Assembly (NCBI RefSeq): GCF_016881065.1
Contig: NZ_WXYN01000049.1
Location: forward strand, 1-64,000
From: Planococcus soli
GTDB lineage: Bacteria; Bacillota; Bacilli; Bacillales_A; Planococcaceae
DNA length: 64,000 nt
Direction of reading: 5' to 3'
Shown here one piece after another: positions 45,246 to 57,841 of the stretch (position 1 is the first letter of the stretch; every line of letters begins with the position of its first letter). The position numbers and the translations under genes were made by a program. The notes beneath the pieces were generated by a model. The model worked only from the letters and a program-made list of their open reading frames with translations. It was not told the DNA's origin and searched no databases.

Positions 45246-46076
45246 GTGGGGATAAGAAAATATAAACCTACCACTAACGGTCGTCGTAACATGACGAGTT
45301 CAGATTTCGCTGAAATCACTACGAACAAACCTGAAAAATCGCTTTTACGACCAGTAAAGCGCAAGGGCGGCCGTAATAACCAAGGTAAAATAACTGTACG
45401 CCATCACGGTGGTGGACATAAACGCCAATACCGTGTTATCGATTTCAAACGTAACAAAGATGGCATTCCAGGACGCGTTGCTACAATTGAGTACGATCCT
45501 AACCGTTCTGCGAACATCGCATTGATTCATTACGCTGATGGTGAGAAACGTTACATCCTCGCTCCTAAAGGAGTCGAAGTTGGAACTCAACTTATGTCAG
45601 GTATTGAAGCAGACATCAAGGCGGGTAACGCTTTGCCGTTGTCAAACATCCCAATGGGTTCTACAATCCATAACATCGAATTGAAGCCAGGCGGCGGCGG
45701 ACAACTAGTTCGTTCTGCAGGAACTTCAGCTCAAGTATTGGGTAAAGAAGGAAAATACGTAACAGTTCGTTTGCAATCAGGCGAAGTTCGCATGATCCTT
45801 GCTACTTGCCGCGCAACTATCGGGGCAGTAGGAAATGAGCAGCACGAATTGATCAACATTGGTAAAGCAGGACGTAACCGCTGGAAGGGCAATCGCCCAA
45901 CAGTCCGCGGATCTGTAATGAACCCTAACGATCACCCACACGGTGGTGGTGAAGGACGTTCGCCAATCGGACGTAAATCACCAATGTCTCCTTGGGGTAA
46001 ACCAACTCTTGGTTACAAAACACGCAAGAAAACGAACAAATCAGATAAATTTATCGTGCGTCGTCGTAAAAAATAA
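45246..46076 (+). CDS. rplB: 50S ribosomal protein L2
   Basis: L2 is needed for subunit joining and peptide transfer. The 276-residue protein has [20 protein letters not shown] at the N-terminal side and the conserved C-terminal [17 protein letters not shown] with the histidine close to the catalytic centre. The GTG start at 45246 follows AAGGAGGG. Confidence 0.97.
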   Translation: MGIRKYKPTTNGRRNMTSSDFAEITTNKPEKSLLRPVKRKGGRNNQGKITVRHHGGGHKRQYRVIDFKRNKDGIPGRVATIEYDPNRSANIALIHYADGEKRYILAPKGVEVGTQLMSGIEADIKAGNALPLSNIPMGSTIHNIELKPGGGGQLVRSAGTSAQVLGKEGKYVTVRLQSGEVRMILATCRATIGAVGNEQHELINIGKAGRNRWKGNRPTVRGSVMNPNDHPHGGGEGRSPIGRKSPMSPWGKPTLGYKTRKKTNKSDKFIVRRRKK

Positions 46077-46136
46077 TTTGATTCCGCTACGGTTCGCCAA
46101 AAGAACCGTGGTGCGATCACGAAGGGAGGATCCCAC

Positions 46137-46415
46137 ATGGGCCGCAGCTTGAAAAAAGGACCTTTTGTTGATGATCATCTTATGAAAAAAGTTGAAGCAC
46201 AAAAGGACTCTGAGAAAAAACAAGTGATCAAAACTTGGTCTCGCCGTTCTACAATTTTCCCGACATTCATCGGACAAACAATCGCAGTATACGATGGTCG
46301 TAAGCACATCCCTGTATACGTGACTGAAGACATGGTGGGCCATAAACTAGGCGAATTCGCTCCAACACGCAAATACGCTAGTCATGGTGCAGACGATAAG
46401 AAAACAAGACGTTAA
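46137..46415 (+). CDS. rpsS: 30S ribosomal protein S19
   Basis: S19 is in the head of the 30S subunit. The 92-residue protein starts [15 protein letters not shown] and has [13 protein letters not shown] and [17 protein letters not shown], in standard order. GGGAGGATCCCAC precedes the ATG. Confidence 0.97.
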   Translation: MGRSLKKGPFVDDHLMKKVEAQKDSEKKQVIKTWSRRSTIFPTFIGQTIAVYDGRKHIPVYVTEDMVGHKLGEFAPTRKYASHGADDKKTRR

Positions 46416-46434
46416 TTGAGAGGAGGATTTCCCT

Positions 46435-46776
46435 ATGCAAGCAAAAGCTGTCGCTAGAACAGTACGTATTGCTCCTCGTAAAGTCCGTTTAGTTGTAGAT
46501 TTAATTCGAGGCAAGCAAATTGGCGAAGCTGTTGCGATTTTGAACCACACTCCGAAAGCAGCATCTATTGTTGTTGAGAAGTTATTGAAATCTGCAGCTG
46601 CTAACGCTGAACACAACTACGAAATGGATCTGAATGACTTGGTCATCAGTGAAGTATTCGTTGACGAAGGACCAACACTTAAACGTTTCCGTCCACGTGC
46701 AATGGGACGCGCAAGCGCGATTAATAAACGCACAAGCCACATCACACTAGTGGTATCTGACAAGAAGGAGGGGTAA
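46435..46776 (+). CDS. rplV: 50S ribosomal protein L22
   Basis: L22 lines the exit tunnel opposite L4. The 113-residue protein begins [20 protein letters not shown] and ends with the beta-hairpin [20 protein letters not shown], whose deletion or duplication can give macrolide resistance; it is full length here. Confidence 0.97.
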   Translation: MQAKAVARTVRIAPRKVRLVVDLIRGKQIGEAVAILNHTPKAASIVVEKLLKSAAANAEHNYEMDLNDLVISEVFVDEGPTLKRFRPRAMGRASAINKRTSHITLVVSDKKEG

Positions 46777-46779
46777 TTC

Positions 46780-47436
46780 GTGGGACAAAAAATACATCCA
46801 ATTGGGATGCGTATCGGAATCATTCGTGATTGGGAATCCAAATGGTACGCTGAGAAAGATTATGCGACACTTCTTCACGAAGATATTAAAATCCGTGAAT
46901 ATGTTGAAGCACGTTTGAAAGAAGCTTCAGTTTCTAAAATTGAAATTGAGCGCGCTGCAAACCGTGTCAACGTAACTATTCACACTGCGAAACCAGGTAT
47001 GGTAATCGGTAAAGGTGGATCTGAAGTAGAAGTACTTCGCAACCAACTTAACTCTATGACTGGCAAGCGTGTACACATCAACATTATTGAAATCAAAAGA
47101 GCTGACCTTGATGCAAGATTGGTTGCTGAAAGTGTTGCACGTCAATTGGAAAACCGAGTATCTTTCCGTCGTGCACAAAAACAAGCGATCCAACGCACTA
47201 TGCGTTCTGGCGCTAAAGGAATCAAAACTCAAGTATCTGGACGTCTAGGCGGCGCTGACATTGCGCGTGCTGAACACTACAGTGAAGGTACTGTTCCGCT
47301 CCATACGCTTCGTGCCGATATCGATTATGCGCATGCTGAAGCAGACACAACTTACGGCAAGCTTGGCGTAAAAGTATGGATCTACCGCGGTGAAGTCCTT
47401 CCAACTAAGAAGAAATCTGAGGAAGGAGGCAAATAA
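46780..47436 (+). CDS. rpsC: 30S ribosomal protein S3
   Basis: S3 helps form the mRNA entry channel. The 218-residue protein has a KH domain with [16 protein letters not shown] and the C-terminal domain with [18 protein letters not shown]. The GTG start at 46780 follows GGAGGGG within three bases of the rplV stop, so translation is likely coupled. Confidence 0.97.
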   Translation: MGQKIHPIGMRIGIIRDWESKWYAEKDYATLLHEDIKIREYVEARLKEASVSKIEIERAANRVNVTIHTAKPGMVIGKGGSEVEVLRNQLNSMTGKRVHINIIEIKRADLDARLVAESVARQLENRVSFRRAQKQAIQRTMRSGAKGIKTQVSGRLGGADIARAEHYSEGTVPLHTLRADIDYAHAEADTTYGKLGVKVWIYRGEVLPTKKKSEEGGK

Positions 47437-47437
47437 T

Positions 47438-48062
<625 letters not shown>

Positions 48063-48086
48063 TAAATCGAGAGGAGGTTTGCAAGT

Positions 48087-48350
48087 ATGACTGAGCGTAA
48101 CCAACGCAAAGTATACACAGGCCGTGTTGTGTCTGACAAAATGGACAAAACCGTTACAGTAATGGTTGAAACTCAAAAGAAGCACGCATTCTATGGCAAA
48201 CGTGTAAAATACTCTAAGAAATATAAAGCTCATGATGAGCTAAACGAAGCGAAAATGGGCGACGTAGTTCGCATCATGGAAACTCGTCCGTTATCAGCTA
48301 CAAAACGTTTCCGCGTATTGGAAATTGTAGAAAAAGCGGTTATCATTTAA
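48087..48350 (+). CDS. rpsQ: 30S ribosomal protein S17
   Basis: S17 is a primary 16S rRNA binder. The 87-residue OB-fold protein has [32 protein letters not shown] and [26 protein letters not shown] precedes the ATG by eight bases. Confidence 0.97.
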   Translation: MTERNQRKVYTGRVVSDKMDKTVTVMVETQKKHAFYGKRVKYSKKYKAHDELNEAKMGDVVRIMETRPLSATKRFRVLEIVEKAVII

Positions 48351-48397
48351 TTTAAATAATTTCGGAACCTAAGAAATTCCGGAGGGAGGTTACCTAA

Positions 48398-48766
<369 letters not shown>

Positions 48767-48801
48767 TAAATCAATGTGCCATACCAAGGAGGTGCGACAG
48801 A

Positions 48802-49113
48802 ATGCATGTTAAAAAAGGCGATACAGTTAAGGTAATCTCAGGCAAAGACAAAGGCAAAACAGGTGTTGTTTTGACTGCTTTACCTAAGAAAGACCGTGTG
48901 CTTGTTGAAGGTGTAAACATCATTAAAAAGCATACAAAACCGAACCAGGCAAGCCCACAAGGTGGAATTGTCAGCCAAGAAGCAGCAATTCACGTTTCTA
49001 ACGTAATGTTACTTGACCCTAAATCCGGCGAGCCGACTCGTGTAGGATATAAGGTTGAAGATGGTAAAAAAGTTCGTGTTGCAAAAAAATCCGGCGAAAA
49101 ATTAGATAAATAA
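48802..49113 (+). CDS. rplX: 50S ribosomal protein L24
   Basis: L24 starts 50S assembly. The 103-residue protein has the KOW motif [19 protein letters not shown] and [22 protein letters not shown] precedes the ATG. Confidence 0.97.
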   Translation: MHVKKGDTVKVISGKDKGKTGVVLTALPKKDRVLVEGVNIIKKHTKPNQASPQGGIVSQEAAIHVSNVMLLDPKSGEPTRVGYKVEDGKKVRVAKKSGEKLDK

Positions 49114-49140
49114 AATTCCTGAATGAAGGGAGGTACACAC

Positions 49141-49885
<745 letters not shown>

Positions 49886-49914
49886 TCCCCTAATTTGGGA
49901 AGGAGGTAAAAGTA

Positions 49915-50313
49915 ATGACAATGACAGATCCGATTGCAGATATGCTGACACGCATTCGTAACGCAAACATGGTTCGTCACGAGAAATTAGAGCTTCCGGC
50001 TTCTAATGTGAAAAAAGACATCGCTGAAATCCTTAAGCGTGAAGGTTTCGTTCGTGACGTGGAATATGTTGAAGATGATAAACAAGGCATGATCCGTATT
50101 TTCCTTAAATATGGAGCAAACAACGAACGCGTTATTACTGGATTGAAACGCATTTCAAAACCAGGATTACGTGTTTACGCTAAAACTAATGAGGTGCCAC
50201 GTGTACTAAACGGTCTTGGAATCGCTTTAGTCTCAACATCACAAGGTTTGGTAACTGATAAAGAAGCCCGCGCGAAACAAATCGGCGGAGAAATCATAGC
50301 ATACGTTTGGTAA
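49915..50313 (+). CDS. rpsH: 30S ribosomal protein S8
   Basis: S8 is a central-domain assembly protein and the usual translational regulator of spc genes in E. coli. The 132-residue protein has [15 protein letters not shown] and the C-terminal [18 protein letters not shown]. It starts 29 bases after rpsN with AAGGAGG. Confidence 0.97.
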   Translation: MTMTDPIADMLTRIRNANMVRHEKLELPASNVKKDIAEILKREGFVRDVEYVEDDKQGMIRIFLKYGANNERVITGLKRISKPGLRVYAKTNEVPRVLNGLGIALVSTSQGLVTDKEARAKQIGGEIIAYVW

Positions 50314-50343
50314 TAAGCAACAAGCGAATGGAGGTGCAACAGA

Positions 50344-50883
50344 ATGTCACGTGTAGGTAAAAAACCAATCGAGGTGCCTGCTAACGTTACCGTAACTCTT
50401 GGAGACAAGAATACCGTAACTGTTAAAGGCCCTAAAGGCGAGTTGACTCGCACATTTAACCAAGATATTACAATCGCACAAGAAGAAAACGTGCTAACAT
50501 TGACACGTCCTTCAGATTCTAAAGATCACCGCACAAACCACGGTACAAGTCGTGCTTTGCTTGCGAACATGGTCACTGGAGTTTCAGAAGGATTCCAACG
50601 TTCACTTGAACTAGTTGGTGTCGGTTACCGTGCTCAATTGCAAGGACAAAAATTGGTTCTTAACGTTGGTTACTCTCACCCGGTAGAATTCACACCGGAA
50701 GAAGGAATTACAGTTGAAGTCCCAGCTAACACTAAAGTCATTGTTAAAGGCATTGACAAAGAACGTGTTGGAGCTCTTGCTTCGAACATCCGCGCAACGC
50801 GTCCACCAGAGCCGTATAAAGGCAAAGGTATTCGTTACGAAGGAGAAGCAGTTCGCCGCAAAGAAGGTAAAACAGGTAAATAA
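50344..50883 (+). CDS. rplF: 50S ribosomal protein L6
   Basis: L6 lies near the factor-binding site. The 179-residue duplicated-fold protein has [29 protein letters not shown] and [23 protein letters not shown] precedes the start. Confidence 0.97.
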   Translation: MSRVGKKPIEVPANVTVTLGDKNTVTVKGPKGELTRTFNQDITIAQEENVLTLTRPSDSKDHRTNHGTSRALLANMVTGVSEGFQRSLELVGVGYRAQLQGQKLVLNVGYSHPVEFTPEEGITVEVPANTKVIVKGIDKERVGALASNIRATRPPEPYKGKGIRYEGEAVRRKEGKTGK

Positions 50884-50916
50884 TGCTGCTTAGGCAGGCT
50901 GAAAGGAGTGACCTCA

Positions 50917-51279
50917 GTGATTACGAAACTCGATAAAAACGCATCTCGTAAAAAACGTCATGCACGCGTACGTTCTAAAATTACGGGTACAGCACAACGC
51001 CCGCGTTTAAACGTATTCCGTTCAAATAAATACATTTACGCTCAATTGATCGACGATACTAATGGCGTTACACTTGCAAGTGCATCTTCTATGGAGAAAG
51101 ATTTCTCAGTAGAATCAACTGGCAACGTGGAAGCGGCAGCTAAAGTCGGCGAAACAATCGCAAAACGCGCTACTGAAAACGGCTTGAAATCGGTTGTTTT
51201 CGACCGCGGTGGTTATTTATATCATGGACGCGTAAAAGCATTAGCAGAAGCTGCACGCGAAAATGGTTTACAATTTTAA
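50917..51279 (+). CDS. rplR: 50S ribosomal protein L18
   Basis: L18 binds 5S rRNA together with L5. The 120-residue protein has [20 protein letters not shown] and [21 protein letters not shown] use the GTG at 50917, which aligns with relatives and follows AAAGGAGTG; the in-frame GTG at 50908 is part of that site. Confidence 0.96.
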   Translation: MITKLDKNASRKKRHARVRSKITGTAQRPRLNVFRSNKYIYAQLIDDTNGVTLASASSMEKDFSVESTGNVEAAAKVGETIAKRATENGLKSVVFDRGGYLYHGRVKALAEAARENGLQF

Positions 51280-51300
51280 AAAGAAGGAGGGACACATTTC

Positions 51301-51801
51301 ATGAGTCGTATTGATCCAAACAAACTTGAACTTGAAGAACGCGTAGTTACAATCAATCGCGTAGCTAAAGTTGTAAAAGGTGGACGTCGTTTCCGTTTCT
51401 CCGCTTTAGTTGTTGTAGGCGACAGAAATGGCAATGTTGGTTTTGGTACTGGTAAAGCTCAAGAAGTTCCAGATGCTATCCGCAAAGCCATCGAAGATGC
51501 GAAGAAAAACCTTATTGAAGTACCAATGGTTAAGGGTACAACTCCACACTTAGTAATTGGTCGTTTTGGCGCAGGCCAAATCCTAATCAAACCTGCTTCT
51601 CCGGGTACTGGTGTAATTGCTGGCGGACCTGTTCGTGCGGTACTTGAATTAGCTGGAGTACAAGATATTTTATCTAAATCTCTAGGTTCAAGCACACCAA
51701 TCAACATGGTACGTGCAACTATTAACGGTTTAACTCAATTGAAAAGTGCTGATGAAGTTGCAAAACTTCGCGGTAAATCAATAGAAGAACTGTTAGGATA
51801 G
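51301..51801 (+). CDS. rpsE: 30S ribosomal protein S5
   Basis: S5 affects decoding accuracy. The 166-residue protein has [21 protein letters not shown] and the spectinomycin loop region around [16 protein letters not shown], intact. The C-terminal domain has [23 protein letters not shown] precedes the ATG. Confidence 0.97.
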   Translation: MSRIDPNKLELEERVVTINRVAKVVKGGRRFRFSALVVVGDRNGNVGFGTGKAQEVPDAIRKAIEDAKKNLIEVPMVKGTTPHLVIGRFGAGQILIKPASPGTGVIAGGPVRAVLELAGVQDILSKSLGSSTPINMVRATINGLTQLKSADEVAKLRGKSIEELLG

Positions 51802-51814
51802 GAGGGAAAATCAC

Positions 51815-51997
51815 ATGGCAACTAAATTGGAAATTACCCTCACAAAATCTGTGATCGGTGCTAAACCGCCACAACGTAAAACTGTTCAATCATTGGGATT
51901 GCGCAAAATGCACCAAACTGTTGAGCACCAAGACAATGCAGCCGTTCGCGGAATGCTTGATAAAGTCGCTCACTTAGTAACTATCAAAGAAGTTTAA
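51815..51997 (+). CDS. rpmD: 50S ribosomal protein L30
   Basis: A 60-residue L30 with [19 protein letters not shown] and [15 protein letters not shown], the whole short protein. It starts 13 bases after rpsE with AGGAGGG. Confidence 0.96.
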   Translation: MATKLEITLTKSVIGAKPPQRKTVQSLGLRKMHQTVEHQDNAAVRGMLDKVAHLVTIKEV

Positions 51998-52030
51998 TTA
52001 CGGATTTCTATAGAAGGAGGTGCCAACCAA

Positions 52031-52471
52031 ATGAAACTTCATGAATTAAAACCGGCAGAAGGTTCACGCAGCTCAAGAAAGCGTATCGGACGCGGTATCG
52101 GTTCAGGTACTGGTAAAACAGCAGGTAAAGGTCATAAAGGTCAAAACGCGCGTTCAGGCGGCGGTGTTCGCCCTGGATTCGAAGGTGGTCAAAATCCTTT
52201 GTTCCGTCGTTTGCCAAAACGTGGATTTACCAACATTAACCGTAAAGACTATGCAGTCGTAAACATTGAAGTGTTAAATCGTTTCGACGAAGGCACAGAA
52301 GTTACACCTGCATTGTTGATTGAAACAGGTATTGTGAGCAATGAACGTTCTGGAATCAAAATTCTCGGCAATGGTAGCTTAGAAAAGAAATTGACAGTAA
52401 AAGCTCACAAATTCTCTGGATCAGCTAAAGAAGCGATTGAAGCTGCCGGCGGACAAACCGAGGTGGTTTAA
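52031..52471 (+). CDS. rplO: 50S ribosomal protein L15
   Basis: L15 is a late assembly protein. The 146-residue protein has the glycine-rich extension [21 protein letters not shown] and [22 protein letters not shown] (core [15 protein letters not shown]). Its stop shares one base with the secY ATG. Confidence 0.97.
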   Translation: MKLHELKPAEGSRSSRKRIGRGIGSGTGKTAGKGHKGQNARSGGGVRPGFEGGQNPLFRRLPKRGFTNINRKDYAVVNIEVLNRFDEGTEVTPALLIETGIVSNERSGIKILGNGSLEKKLTVKAHKFSGSAKEAIEAAGGQTEVV

Positions 52472-53766
52472 TGTTTCAGACAATCTCTAATTTTATGCGC
52501 GTGACTGATATTCGAAATAAAATATTCTTTACATTACTGATGCTCATCATTTTCCGTATTGGAACTTTTGTTCCAGTACCGAATGTTGATGCTTCGGTTT
52601 TGCAAGCTACTGACCAGATGGGTCTGGTCGGATTCTTAAATACTTTCGGTGGAGGTGCCCTAGCTAATTTTTCGATTTTAGCGATGGGAATTATGCCATA
52701 CATTACAGCGTCAATCATCGTGCAATTATTGCAGATGGATGTTGTACCGAAATTTGCAGAGTGGGCGAAACAAGGAGAAGTCGGAAGACGGAAACTTGCT
52801 CAATTCACTCGCTACTTCACAATCGTTCTTGCCTTTATTCAAGCAATCGGTATGTCTTATGGATTTAACCAAATGTACGGCGGTTCTTTAATCCAAAACG
52901 ATACGATTTCAACATATGTTGTCATCGCCATTGTATTGACTGCGGGTACGGCGTTTCTACTGTGGCTTGGTGAGCAGATTACGGCAAAAGGTGTGGGGAA
53001 CGGTATTTCGATTATCATCTTCGCAGGGATTGTCGCTGCAGTACCAGGCGCTGTAAACCAATTGTATGCACAGCAGATCCAAGGAGCTGGAGATCAGCTT
53101 CCGGTGAATATTGCCATTATGGCATTGCTTGCATTAGCTGTTGTTGCCATTACGGTTTTGGTCATTTACGTTCAACAAGCGTTGCGTAAAATACCGATTC
53201 AGTATGCAAAACGAGTTGCTGGCCGTGGCCAGACAACAAGTGGGCAGCAAACGCATTTACCTTTGAAAGTGAACGCGGCCGGAGTTATCCCGGTAATCTT
53301 TGCAGTAGCGTTTATCATTACGCCGCAAACCATTGCTTCTTTCTTTGGTGCCAACGCGTTTACAGAAGCGATTCAGAATACGTTTGATTATACGCGTCCT
53401 GTCGGCATGATCATTTATGTCGCTTTGATCGTAGCATTCACGTACTTCTACGCATTTATTCAGGTTAATCCTGAAAACGTGTCGGATAACTTGAAAAAGC
53501 AAGGCGCATATATTCCGGGAATCCGTCCGGGTAAAAATACGCAGGATTATTTAACAAGTGTGTTATACCGATTGACCTTCGTCGGTGCCATTTTCCTAGC
53601 GGTCATTGCCATTCTACCGATTTTCTTCATCAACATTGCGAATTTACCGCAATCGGCGCAAATCGGCGGAACAAGTCTTTTGATTGTTGTTGGGGTAGCA
53701 CTTGAAACGATGAAGCAGTTGGAATCTCAGCTTGTAAAACGTCATTATAAAGGCTTTATGAAATAA
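52471..53766 (+). CDS. secY: Protein translocase subunit SecY
   Basis: SecY forms the Sec channel with SecE. The 431-residue protein equals B. subtilis and shows ten hydrophobic segments; the plug region follows NTFGGGALANFSILAMGIMPYI (core FGGGALANFSILAMG). The cytoplasmic loop VKRVAGRGQTTSGQQT-like AKRVAGRGQTTSGQQTHLPLK and C-terminal tail LVKRHYKGFMK are present. It is coupled to rplO by TAATG. Confidence 0.97.
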   Translation: MFQTISNFMRVTDIRNKIFFTLLMLIIFRIGTFVPVPNVDASVLQATDQMGLVGFLNTFGGGALANFSILAMGIMPYITASIIVQLLQMDVVPKFAEWAKQGEVGRRKLAQFTRYFTIVLAFIQAIGMSYGFNQMYGGSLIQNDTISTYVVIAIVLTAGTAFLLWLGEQITAKGVGNGISIIIFAGIVAAVPGAVNQLYAQQIQGAGDQLPVNIAIMALLALAVVAITVLVIYVQQALRKIPIQYAKRVAGRGQTTSGQQTHLPLKVNAAGVIPVIFAVAFIITPQTIASFFGANAFTEAIQNTFDYTRPVGMIIYVALIVAFTYFYAFIQVNPENVSDNLKKQGAYIPGIRPGKNTQDYLTSVLYRLTFVGAIFLAVIAILPIFFINIANLPQSAQIGGTSLLIVVGVALETMKQLESQLVKRHYKGFMK

Positions 53767-53815
53767 TCAGTAGGATCTAGAGGGACGTGAGAGCGTCTCT
53801 TGTCCAATTGTTTGA

Positions 53816-54481
<666 letters not shown>

Positions 54482-54887
54482 TCCCCGGCGCCGGGCGCAG
54501 TTAGTTGCCTCCATGTGGCTTTAAGGAGCACCGGAGATATGAATTTTCAATTTTCGAGAGCTGCAAAAGCAAACAAGACTCAGGATATGAAAGTTGATGC
54601 AAAACGCACTTTAGTGCAATTGCGCATCGAAACTAGTATAATGAGTTTCGTGGAAGCATCTGTGTAACGGGTTTGGAACTCATCCAAAGCAGTCCGGGCA
54701 GTCGAGGATACATGAGACAGACTGGCTTTGCCGGATTAACCCCGGCCCGCTTATTTGCGGGACTCGGAGAATGTCTTTCGAATGTCACTCATGCATTTCT
54801 TGTGAATGAATGTACTATTACTATTCAATCAGCAAATACTGTTTGAAGATGAGAACCTGATTTGTATACAGAAGGGAGACTGGGTCG
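54482..54887 (+). other. Gene-free region between adk and infA with hairpins
   Basis: No supported frame lies in these 406 bases. A consensus TATAAT at 54637-54642 lacks a clear -35 partner. Downstream come two tandem hairpins, GCCGG/CCGGC (54730-54746) and CCCGC/GCGGG (54746-54761), without a T run. In B. subtilis map and a KOW-protein gene occupy this spot; I find no remnant of either. It may be a structured 5' leader for infA. Confidence 0.6.
54637..54642 (+). promoter_or_regulatory. Isolated -10 element upstream of infA
   Basis: A perfect TATAAT. The nearest -35-like hexamers (TTAGTG at 54611, spacer 20; TTGCGC at 54620, spacer 11) are poorly placed. It could drive infA to rplQ separately from spc genes. 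Confidence 0.35.
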
Positions 54888-55106
54888 ATGGCGAAAGACG
54901 ATGTAATTGAAATCGAAGGAACTGTCGTTGAGACTTTGCCTAACGCGATGTTTAAAGTGGAATTGGAAAACGGCCATACGATTCTTGCGCACGTATCAGG
55001 CAAGATTCGCATGCATTTCATCCGCATTCTGCCAGGAGATAAAGTGACAGTGGAACTTTCTCCTTACGATTTAACACGCGGTCGTATCACATACCGTTTT
55101 AAATAA
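54888..55106 (+). CDS. infA: Translation initiation factor IF-1
   Basis: IF-1 blocks the A site during initiation. The 72-residue OB-fold protein reads [20 protein letters not shown] at the start and ends [11 protein letters not shown], as in nearly all bacteria. GAAGGGAGACTGGG precedes the ATG. Confidence 0.97.
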   Translation: MAKDDVIEIEGTVVETLPNAMFKVELENGHTILAHVSGKIRMHFIRILPGDKVTVELSPYDLTRGRITYRFK

Positions 55107-55143
55107 TCTTTTGCACTCCGGACTACTAAGGAGGTTGGGTTAG

Positions 55144-55257
<114 letters not shown>

Positions 55258-55280
55258 TTTGAAGGAGGTGCATCGCACAC

Positions 55281-55646
55281 ATGGCACGTATTGCTGGTGT
55301 TGACATTCCGCGCGACAAACGCGTTGTTATTTCATTAACATACATTTTCGGTGTTGGTAAAACAACTGCACAGAAAGTTCTTTCTGCTGCTGGTATCTCT
55401 GAAGAGACACGCGTTCGTGATCTTACAGAAGACGAGTTGAACAATATCCGTGAACAATTAGATCAATACAAAATCGAAGGTGACCTACGCCGTGAAGTTT
55501 CAATGAACATCAAACGCTTGATGGAAATTGCTAGCTTCCGAGGGATCCGCCATCGTCGTGGACTACCTGTTCGCGGTCAAAATACGAAGAACAATGCGCG
55601 TACGCGTAAAGGTCCTCGTAAAACTGTAGCTAACAAGAAAAAATAA
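55281..55646 (+). CDS. rpsM: 30S ribosomal protein S13
   Basis: S13 touches P-site tRNA and forms intersubunit bridges. The 121-residue protein has [49 protein letters not shown] and a lysine-rich tail. GAAGGAGGTGC precedes it. Confidence 0.97.
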   Translation: MARIAGVDIPRDKRVVISLTYIFGVGKTTAQKVLSAAGISEETRVRDLTEDELNNIREQLDQYKIEGDLRREVSMNIKRLMEIASFRGIRHRRGLPVRGQNTKNNARTRKGPRKTVANKKK

Positions 55647-55653
55647 TCAGTAA

Positions 55654-56061
<408 letters not shown>

Positions 56062-56192
56062 TCGTTAATCTGAATGGGATTTTTGAACATCACGACTTAC
56101 TGGATGGGTTCTGAATCGTAGCGAAAGTCTGTGACTATCGAATTCTTTGATGAAGCGAAAAAAAACCGACGTTTTGAAGGAGGGTAAACTGA

Positions 56193-57137
56193 ATGCTCGA
56201 AATAGAAAAACCAAAGATTGAAACGGTTGAGATCGACAGCAATGCCAAATTCGGTAAATTTGTTGTTGAACCTCTTGAGCGTGGATATGGAACCACTTTA
56301 GGAAACTCCTTACGTCGAATCTTACTTTCATCTTTACCTGGCGCAGCTGTTACTTCAATTCAAATTGATGGCGTACTGCATGAATTCTCCACTGTTGAAG
56401 GTGTAGAAGAAGATGTAGCAACCATTATTCTGAATATCAAGAAGCTGGCTTTGAAAATTTACTCTGACGAAGAAAAAGTCATTGAAATTGATGTAAAAGG
56501 TGATGGAACGGTTACGGCTGCAGATATCACGCACGACAGTGACGTGGAAATTCTGAATCCGGATCTATATATTGCAACAATCGCTAAAAATGGCCACTTG
56601 CGTATGCGCATGTATGCGAACAGAGGCCGTGGATATGCCCGTGCAGATCAGAACAAACGTGAAGATCTTCCGATCGGCGTTATCCCGATTGACTCTATTT
56701 ACACTCCAGTTTCACGCGTTAATTTCCAAGTGGAAAACACTCGTGTGGGTCAACTGGCTCATTTCGACAAATTATCTCTTGATGTATGGACAGATGGCAG
56801 CATTGGTCCAAAAGAGGCAATTGCGCTTGGCGCAAAGATTTTTACTGAGCATTTAAATATCTTCGTGGGATTAACAGATGAGGCACAAACTGCTGAAATC
56901 ATGGTTGAAAAAGAAGAAGACCAAAAAGAAAAAGTATTAGAGATGACTATCGAAGAACTTGATCTTTCGGTTCGATCTTACAACTGCTTAAAACGTGCGG
57001 GTATCAACACGGTACACGAACTGGCAAGCAAGTCGGAAGACGACATGATGAAAGTACGCAACCTCGGACGCAAATCACTTGAAGAAGTTAAAGTGAAGTT
57101 GGAAGATTTAGGACTTGGGCTTCGTAAAGAAGACTGA
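56193..57137 (+). CDS. rpoA: DNA-directed RNA polymerase subunit alpha
   Basis: Alpha nucleates RNA polymerase assembly and contacts promoters and activators. The 314-residue protein equals B. subtilis. The N-terminal domain has [20 protein letters not shown] and the C-terminal domain begins after an acidic linker with [19 protein letters not shown] and ends [22 protein letters not shown] 131-base spacer with a bulged hairpin (56113-56145) precedes it; GAAGGAGGG is the binding site. Confidence 0.97.
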   Translation: MLEIEKPKIETVEIDSNAKFGKFVVEPLERGYGTTLGNSLRRILLSSLPGAAVTSIQIDGVLHEFSTVEGVEEDVATIILNIKKLALKIYSDEEKVIEIDVKGDGTVTAADITHDSDVEILNPDLYIATIAKNGHLRMRMYANRGRGYARADQNKREDLPIGVIPIDSIYTPVSRVNFQVENTRVGQLAHFDKLSLDVWTDGSIGPKEAIALGAKIFTEHLNIFVGLTDEAQTAEIMVEKEEDQKEKVLEMTIEELDLSVRSYNCLKRAGINTVHELASKSEDDMMKVRNLGRKSLEEVKVKLEDLGLGLRKED

Positions 57138-57183
57138 GTGTTGAGATCGGATCCGAACTATTCAACAAAGGAGGGAAACTTCA

Positions 57184-57558
57184 ATGAGAAAGCTTCAACG
57201 TACAAGTTCTCAACGTAAAGCACTATTACGTGACCTTACAACAGACTTAATCGTACATGAACGCATTCAAACGACTGAAGCTCGTGCGAAAGAAGTGCGT
57301 TCGACTGTAGAAAAAATGATTACGCTTGGTAAACGTGGAGATCTTCACGCTCGCCGTAAAGCAGCAGCATGGATGCGCCGTGAGTTGGTAACAACTGCAG
57401 ACGCTGAAGGCAACGAAACAACAACTTATGCTTTGCAGAAATTGTTTGATGATGTTGCACCACGTTACGCTGACCGTCAAGGCGGTTACACTCGCATTAT
57501 GAAAATGGGGCCTCGTCGCGGAGATGGCGCACCTATCGTTATTATCGAATTGGTTTAA
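57184..57558 (+). CDS. rplQ: 50S ribosomal protein L17
   Basis: L17 lies around the tunnel exit. The 124-residue protein has [37 protein letters not shown] and [18 protein letters not shown]. It ends the superoperon and is followed by a terminator seven bases after the stop. Confidence 0.97.
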   Translation: MRKLQRTSSQRKALLRDLTTDLIVHERIQTTEARAKEVRSTVEKMITLGKRGDLHARRKAAAWMRRELVTTADAEGNETTTYALQKLFDDVAPRYADRQGGYTRIMKMGPRRGDGAPIVIIELV

Positions 57559-57564
57559 TCAATC

Positions 57565-57591
57565 GAAGGGGGTCAATAGCCCTCTTCTTTT
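57565..57591 (+). terminator. Terminator after rplQ
   Basis: GAAGGGGG pairs with CCCTCTTC, with one GT pair, around TCAATAG, and is followed by TTTT. Confidence 0.85.
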
Positions 57592-57606
57592 AGCATTATG
57601 ATTTAT

Positions 57607-57636
57607 ACGACAATATGAAAAGCTGAGTGTTATGAT
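57607..57636 (+). promoter_or_regulatory. Probable promoter of the ecfA1 leader
   Basis: TATGAT at 57631-57636 preceded by TGT (extended -10), with ACGACA 18 bases upstream as a weak -35. Transcription would start near 57643. Confidence 0.55.
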
Positions 57637-57639
57637 GAG

Positions 57640-57758
57640 CGAGCCGAAAGGCGGCGTCTCGTCTAGCTCTACGCACCTCATTCAACCCTGGCTTAAGCAA
57701 CCGGGGAAGCCATAGAGACAGAAAAGCGCATTTCTCTGAATGAGGTGCGCGCTTTTTT
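57640..57758 (+). ncRNA. Structured leader RNA upstream of ecfA1 with alternative hairpins
   Basis: A perfect 13 bp helix joins 57672-57684 with 57737-57749 and encloses about 52 bases that can form CCCTGG/CCGGGG or, alternatively, TGGCTT/AAGCCA. It ends three bases before seven T residues. A competing hairpin AAAAGCGC (57722-57729) with GCGCTTTT (57749-57756) uses the 3' arm and the T run. This looks like a terminator-based regulatory leader. The known L17 downstream element family occurs after rplQ in some Firmicutes and should be compared; I cannot confirm it. Confidence 0.6.
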
Positions 57759-57841
57759 TATTTATTTACCGTTTTACAAAAGCTGTCGAAACCCAGTAGA
57801 GTAGAGAAGAGCGAAGCATGTGTTAGAGGAGGTCAGCTGAG

